Source of the DNA: Lachnospiraceae bacterium
GTDB lineage: Bacteria > Bacillota > Clostridia > Lachnospirales > Lachnospiraceae
Assembly (NCBI GenBank): GCA_029068665.1
Contig: JAIECC010000171.1
Coordinates: 1 to 10,388, forward strand
DNA length: 10,388 bases
Direction of reading: 5' to 3'
A model generated the notes under the pieces. The model did not search any database. It saw only the letters and a list, made by a program, of their open reading frames with translations, and was not told where the DNA came from. This document shows, in pieces, positions 7,294-10,388 of this stretch. The position numbers and the translations under genes were made by a program. How positions within the stretch are numbered: the first letter of the stretch is position 1; each line of letters starts with the position of its first letter.

Positions 7294-9612
7294 TTATTCT
7301 ACATTTTTTAACGCTATATCCTTTGGTATCTTATGAACCTTTCGATACTCCAGAACGGCAACGATGGCGTAGGTACCAATTCCAAGCAACAGCATTTCCA
7401 CCACTACCACAGGTTTCAAAGAATAACTCAGCCATCCTGTCATACTTTCCATCATCATGCCCCGATATATATAAGTAATCAGCAAGTTATCAATTGGAAT
7501 GGAAAGAATCAGGCATAAAACAACTATAATGGAAGTTGCATTCACATAAAGGCGGCTGATTTCCGAATTGGAATATCCCAAAATCTTTGCCATGGATATG
7601 GACTGTGCATTTTTCTCGATGATAATCTTAGACAGCAGGTATATAAAAATCATAAATATAATAACTGCAAATCCGTCCACGAAATACATCATGGAGCCCA
7701 TGGAGGTCTGCAGCTGCCGGCTTACCTTTGTCAATGCAGTCAGGTCAATGACCGTTCCGATGTAGTCCGAATCAATATCTGTAATTTCCGTATCACTAAA
7801 ATATCCCACAAAGGTATCCTCACCCAGATCAAATATTTCATTTAAATCCTTCTGGTACATGAATACCGTAATTGCGCCCGGATAATCATAAACTGCTGCC
7901 ACCTGAAAGGTATATGTCTTATCCTCATAGGCTTCCTTCAGTGTAATCTCATCTCCAATGGAAAGCAGATATTTTTCTGCATATGCAGAAGAAATTGCCA
8001 CTCCATCCTCCGGAAGCTGAAGCGGAACGTACCGGCTGTCCGGCTGTATGCCATATAGGGTAACCTCTTCCTCTCTGGCTTCATCTCCCAGCGTCTTTAG
8101 CACATACGCACTGAATTTTTCCGCATCTTCATTTTCTGTTTCCACATCATCCATATACTCCATAAAAGACATCAGGGTCTTTAGCTTGCTTTCATTTTTA
8201 TCGGTCATGGGATAATTTAACATGTACTGATATTCCGCCAGCATATTATTTTCAATGTCCGCAGCATAATCATTCAAAATAGCAGGCAGTATCAGGCCGA
8301 ACATCAACAGAACATTGGCAAATATAATGCCAATCAGCACCGTAACATAGTTGCTTATGTTCTGTAATATGACCCGAAGCCGAAAGCGGAAAAAGAATGG
8401 AAGCTTACAGCTAAGAGGCACTGCACGCTTCTGCTTTTTTTTCGACAAATCCCGACGAAGGAACTTCAAGGGCGATAGACGCAGACTGTTTTGTAACAGA
8501 AGGTAATTGATCAGAACCATTATGATAATCGGTACAACCGTTGTCAGTAAAAATGCTTCTGCACTCCATATAGTTTGATAGGTGGTAAGGCTGTAGCTTC
8601 CATAATACATTCCGGCACATACCTGCTTAAACACCGTATAACCTAATATATTCCCTATAATGGCACTGATTAAGGTTACCAGAACGGGCATGGTCATATA
8701 ATGTCGAATCAGCTCGCCACGGGTATATCCGCTTGCCCGAAGGGTTCCGATTACATTTGCCTCCTTCTCAATGGTATTCTTTGTAGTGATTGCAAAGACA
8801 AACGCCATAATGGCAATAAACATATACAATAAAACAATCATCATCGCCCGGTCACTGCCCATATCCTCACCGGTAAAAATAATCGCCTGATTATCCTGTC
8901 GTGCTACAAAGTCCTTCAGATGAACTACCTCTATCAGACCGTCAGAAAATTCTTCTGCCATATCACGAGCCTCAGCATCATCTGTAGGCGGCACATTATA
9001 TTTCCATGCATAATTACAGGTGACTGCCGCTGTCTTATAGGAGGCAAAGGTCTCATCCGTCACAATGGAAACACCGAACTTTTCCGCATCAAACATGGTG
9101 TCATTATTACTTTCAAACAGGCAGCTATAGTCCGGCAATGCTATCAGTCCGGTAATCCTGTAACTGCGCCCGACTTCATTTTCCAGCGTGTCCCCAACAG
9201 AAAGCCCATTATTATCTGCATACATCCGGTCAATTGCAATCTCATCCAAAGCAGCAGGCAGGCTGCCTTCCATCAGGCAGACCTGATTTACCTCATTCCG
9301 TTCCGAAAAGATTCGCATTTTACTGTCATTGGTCATAGCCTCTTCTGTATAATACAAATCATATATCCGGACTCCAAGTTCCATAATACTCTTTCGCTGT
9401 GCTCTGTTTAACTGCTTTTCCGTCTGAAAATGCCCATCTTCTACATTGTAGGTTACAAAGCTGTCGTTGTAAGCGGTAATCATACTGCCATCCGCCACCA
9501 GAAAGCCGGAAATAAATCCGATAAATAAAATCAGCATCAGGAAGATGACCATGTACTTTCCGATTTCTCCTTTTAATTCCGGAAGAAGCCGTTTTCTTAA
9601 TGGATTTTTCAT
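7294..9612 (-). CDS. ABC transporter permease, two-module FtsX/MacB type
   Basis: This integral membrane protein (772 aa from the start chosen) is the permease of the ABC system encoded with the upstream ATPase. In the numbering from the chosen start, about eight membrane segments are visible near 17-37, 257-276, 305-327, 353-372, 420-444, 643-664, 693-712 and 734-754. The order is one segment, a large extracytoplasmic domain (about 40-250), three segments, then the same pattern again with an extracytoplasmic domain at about 450-635. This is the duplicated FtsX layout. Conserved-looking cytoplasmic turns after the second segment of each module read TLRASGYTRGEL and AKILGYSNSEI. The start at 9612 is preferred over an in-frame ATG at 9630 because AAGGAGG precedes it by 6 bases. 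Such permeases usually work as mechanotransmitters or exporters; the substrate here is unknown. Confidence 0.92.
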   Translation of the reverse strand: MKNPLRKRLLPELKGEIGKYMVIFLMLILFIGFISGFLVADGSMITAYNDSFVTYNVEDGHFQTEKQLNRAQRKSIMELGVRIYDLYYTEEAMTNDSKMRIFSERNEVNQVCLMEGSLPAALDEIAIDRMYADNNGLSVGDTLENEVGRSYRITGLIALPDYSCLFESNNDTMFDAEKFGVSIVTDETFASYKTAAVTCNYAWKYNVPPTDDAEARDMAEEFSDGLIEVVHLKDFVARQDNQAIIFTGEDMGSDRAMMIVLLYMFIAIMAFVFAITTKNTIEKEANVIGTLRASGYTRGELIRHYMTMPVLVTLISAIIGNILGYTVFKQVCAGMYYGSYSLTTYQTIWSAEAFLLTTVVPIIIMVLINYLLLQNSLRLSPLKFLRRDLSKKKQKRAVPLSCKLPFFFRFRLRVILQNISNYVTVLIGIIFANVLLMFGLILPAILNDYAADIENNMLAEYQYMLNYPMTDKNESKLKTLMSFMEYMDDVETENEDAEKFSAYVLKTLGDEAREEEVTLYGIQPDSRYVPLQLPEDGVAISSAYAEKYLLSIGDEITLKEAYEDKTYTFQVAAVYDYPGAITVFMYQKDLNEIFDLGEDTFVGYFSDTEITDIDSDYIGTVIDLTALTKVSRQLQTSMGSMMYFVDGFAVIIFMIFIYLLSKIIIEKNAQSISMAKILGYSNSEISRLYVNATSIIVVLCLILSIPIDNLLITYIYRGMMMESMTGWLSYSLKPVVVVEMLLLGIGTYAIVAVLEYRKVHKIPKDIALKNVE

Positions 9613-9618
9613 CGTCCG

Positions 9619-9625
9619 CCTCCTT
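9619..9625 (-). promoter_or_regulatory. Ribosome binding site of the permease, overlapping the ATPase stop codon
   Basis: On the minus strand AAGGAGG lies 6 bases before the ATG at 9612, and its first two bases are part of the ATPase TAA stop (9626-9624). The in-frame ATG at 9630 lies upstream of this site, so 9612 is the likely start. The overlap suggests translational coupling of ATPase and permease. Confidence 0.85.
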
Positions 9626-10331
9626 ACCATTCCAGTTCATCTGCCGTAAGCTTATGCTCATTACAGATATTCCTTCGAATCATGCCATCCCGCAGCTTTA
9701 CCACCCGGTCAGCCATATCCTTAATGGCATCATTGTGGGTTACCATAACAACCGTATTACCATATTTCTGATTAACAGTTTCAATCAGCTTCAATATTTC
9801 CTTACTGGTGTTATAATCCAAGGCTCCGGTAGGTTCATCACAAAGAAGAATATCCGGATTCTTAACAATAGCCCGTCCAATGGCACACCGCTGCTGCTGT
9901 CCGCCGGACAGTTGATTGGGCAGCTTCTTCTGATGCTTGGACAGTCCAAGTGTATCCAGCAGTTCATCTACACTCAGAGGGTTATCCCCCAGATATGCAC
10001 CTACTTCGATATTTTCCCGCACAGTCAGATTGGGAATCAGATTGTACATCTGAAAGATATAGCCAAGGTGCTTTCTCCGGTATATGGTCAGACGCTTTTC
10101 ATTCATATCTGCCATGGCTTCTCCGTTTACATAAATGCCGCCGGTATCAGCCTGGTCAATTCCTCCAATGATATTCAATAAAGTGGATTTTCCGGAGCCG
10201 GAAGGGCCCAACAATACACAGAACTCTCCCTGCTGGATTTCCAGATCAATTCCCTTTAAAACCTGTACCCTGCTGTCACCGGAACCAAATGCCTTGGTAA
10301 CCTGATGAATTTCTAAAAAAGAATGCTTCAT
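9624..10331 (-). CDS. ABC transporter ATP-binding protein, MacB/LolD type
   Basis: This 235-residue cytoplasmic ATPase drives the FtsX-type permease encoded directly downstream. All nucleotide-binding motifs are intact: Walker A GPSGSGKST (42-50), the Q-loop glutamine Q94 within YIFQMYNLIP, the signature LSGGQQQR (141-148), Walker B ILLCDEPTGALD (161-172) and the H-loop histidine H199 (MVTHND). The DEPTGALD form and the YNLIPNLTVRENI segment are typical of the MacB/LolD/FtsE-like subgroup. The length is normal for a single nucleotide-binding domain. A GAGGAGAG ribosome binding site lies just upstream of the ATG at 10331. It is the first gene of the cassette in this window; any regulator would lie beyond the right edge. 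Substrate cannot be read from the ATPase. Confidence 0.96.
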   Translation of the reverse strand: MKHSFLEIHQVTKAFGSGDSRVQVLKGIDLEIQQGEFCVLLGPSGSGKSTLLNIIGGIDQADTGGIYVNGEAMADMNEKRLTIYRRKHLGYIFQMYNLIPNLTVRENIEVGAYLGDNPLSVDELLDTLGLSKHQKKLPNQLSGGQQQRCAIGRAIVKNPDILLCDEPTGALDYNTSKEILKLIETVNQKYGNTVVMVTHNDAIKDMADRVVKLRDGMIRRNICNEHKLTADELEW

Positions 10332-10357
10332 GTTCTCTCCTCTCCGTTATCTCTTTC

Positions 10358-10386
10358 AGTATATTGCTATAAGTAAAACATATAAA
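10358..10386 (-). promoter_or_regulatory. Weak promoter candidate for the ABC cassette
   Basis: On the minus strand, TTTATA (10386-10381) and TATACT (10363-10358) are spaced by 17 bases, 26 bases ahead of the ATPase start codon. The -10 is good, matching five of six consensus positions. The -35 is weak, and the region is AT-rich, so a chance match is possible. The window ends two bases beyond, so upstream operators cannot be judged. Confidence 0.35.
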
Positions 10387-10388
10387 AC

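Noticed and set aside
9600..10181. Long plus-strand open frame opposite the ATPase (193 codons), and similar ones at 8920-9411 and 6305-6718
   Set aside because: They lie antisense to well-supported genes with intact motifs and encode no recognisable protein. They are shadows of the minus-strand codon pattern.
1..10388. CRISPR arrays, insertion sequences, phage genes, tRNA or rRNA genes
   Set aside because: No regularly spaced direct repeats, transposase or integrase motifs, or structured RNA genes other than the thrS T-box leader were seen.

Overview
All six protein-coding genes lie on the minus strand. The layout suggests a low-to-moderate GC Clostridia genome, most likely Lachnospiraceae. 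Support for this comes from a T-box-controlled threonyl-tRNA synthetase, a ferredoxin-linked anaerobic indolepyruvate oxidoreductase, strong AGGAGG-type ribosome binding sites and a MacB/FtsX-type ABC cassette with a companion lipoprotein. The family-level placement is inferred from gene style, not from a database match.

Read in the direction of transcription (right to left), the first unit is an ABC cassette. It holds an ATPase (10331-9624), a two-module FtsX-type permease (9612-7294) and a predicted lipoprotein with a beta-type N-terminal half and a glycine-heptad helical C-terminal half (7251-5653). Spacing is tight (11 and 42 bases), so the three are probably one operon and one machine: cytoplasmic motor, membrane permease and extracytoplasmic rod-like partner. 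The substrate is unknown. A weak promoter candidate lies at the right edge of the window.

The 450 bases between the lipoprotein and threonyl-tRNA synthetase are regulatory. They contain a good sigma-A promoter (5588-5560), a T-box leader with a Thr ACC specifier candidate, the canonical T-box sequence and a 17-bp hairpin. Unusually, no U-tract follows the hairpin. Instead a GC-rich segment that looks like a dispersed repeat sits between hairpin and ribosome binding site. The true thrS start is at 5202; an upstream in-frame ATG at 5355 falls inside the leader RNA and should not be used.

Downstream of thrS, with only 43 bases and no visible terminator or convincing promoter, come iorA and iorB (indolepyruvate:ferredoxin oxidoreductase, overlapping by one base). 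A complete 287-residue membrane protein with a TPR-like C-terminal half follows, ending exactly at the left edge. These genes probably form one transcription unit, possibly continuous with thrS.

No RNA genes other than the leader, no insertion sequences, no CRISPR array and no phage genes were seen. Most of the window is ordinary core or near-core sequence. The points most worth a second look are the T-box leader with its missing U-tract and GC-rich insert, and the two-block glycine-heptad lipoprotein tied to the ABC cassette.
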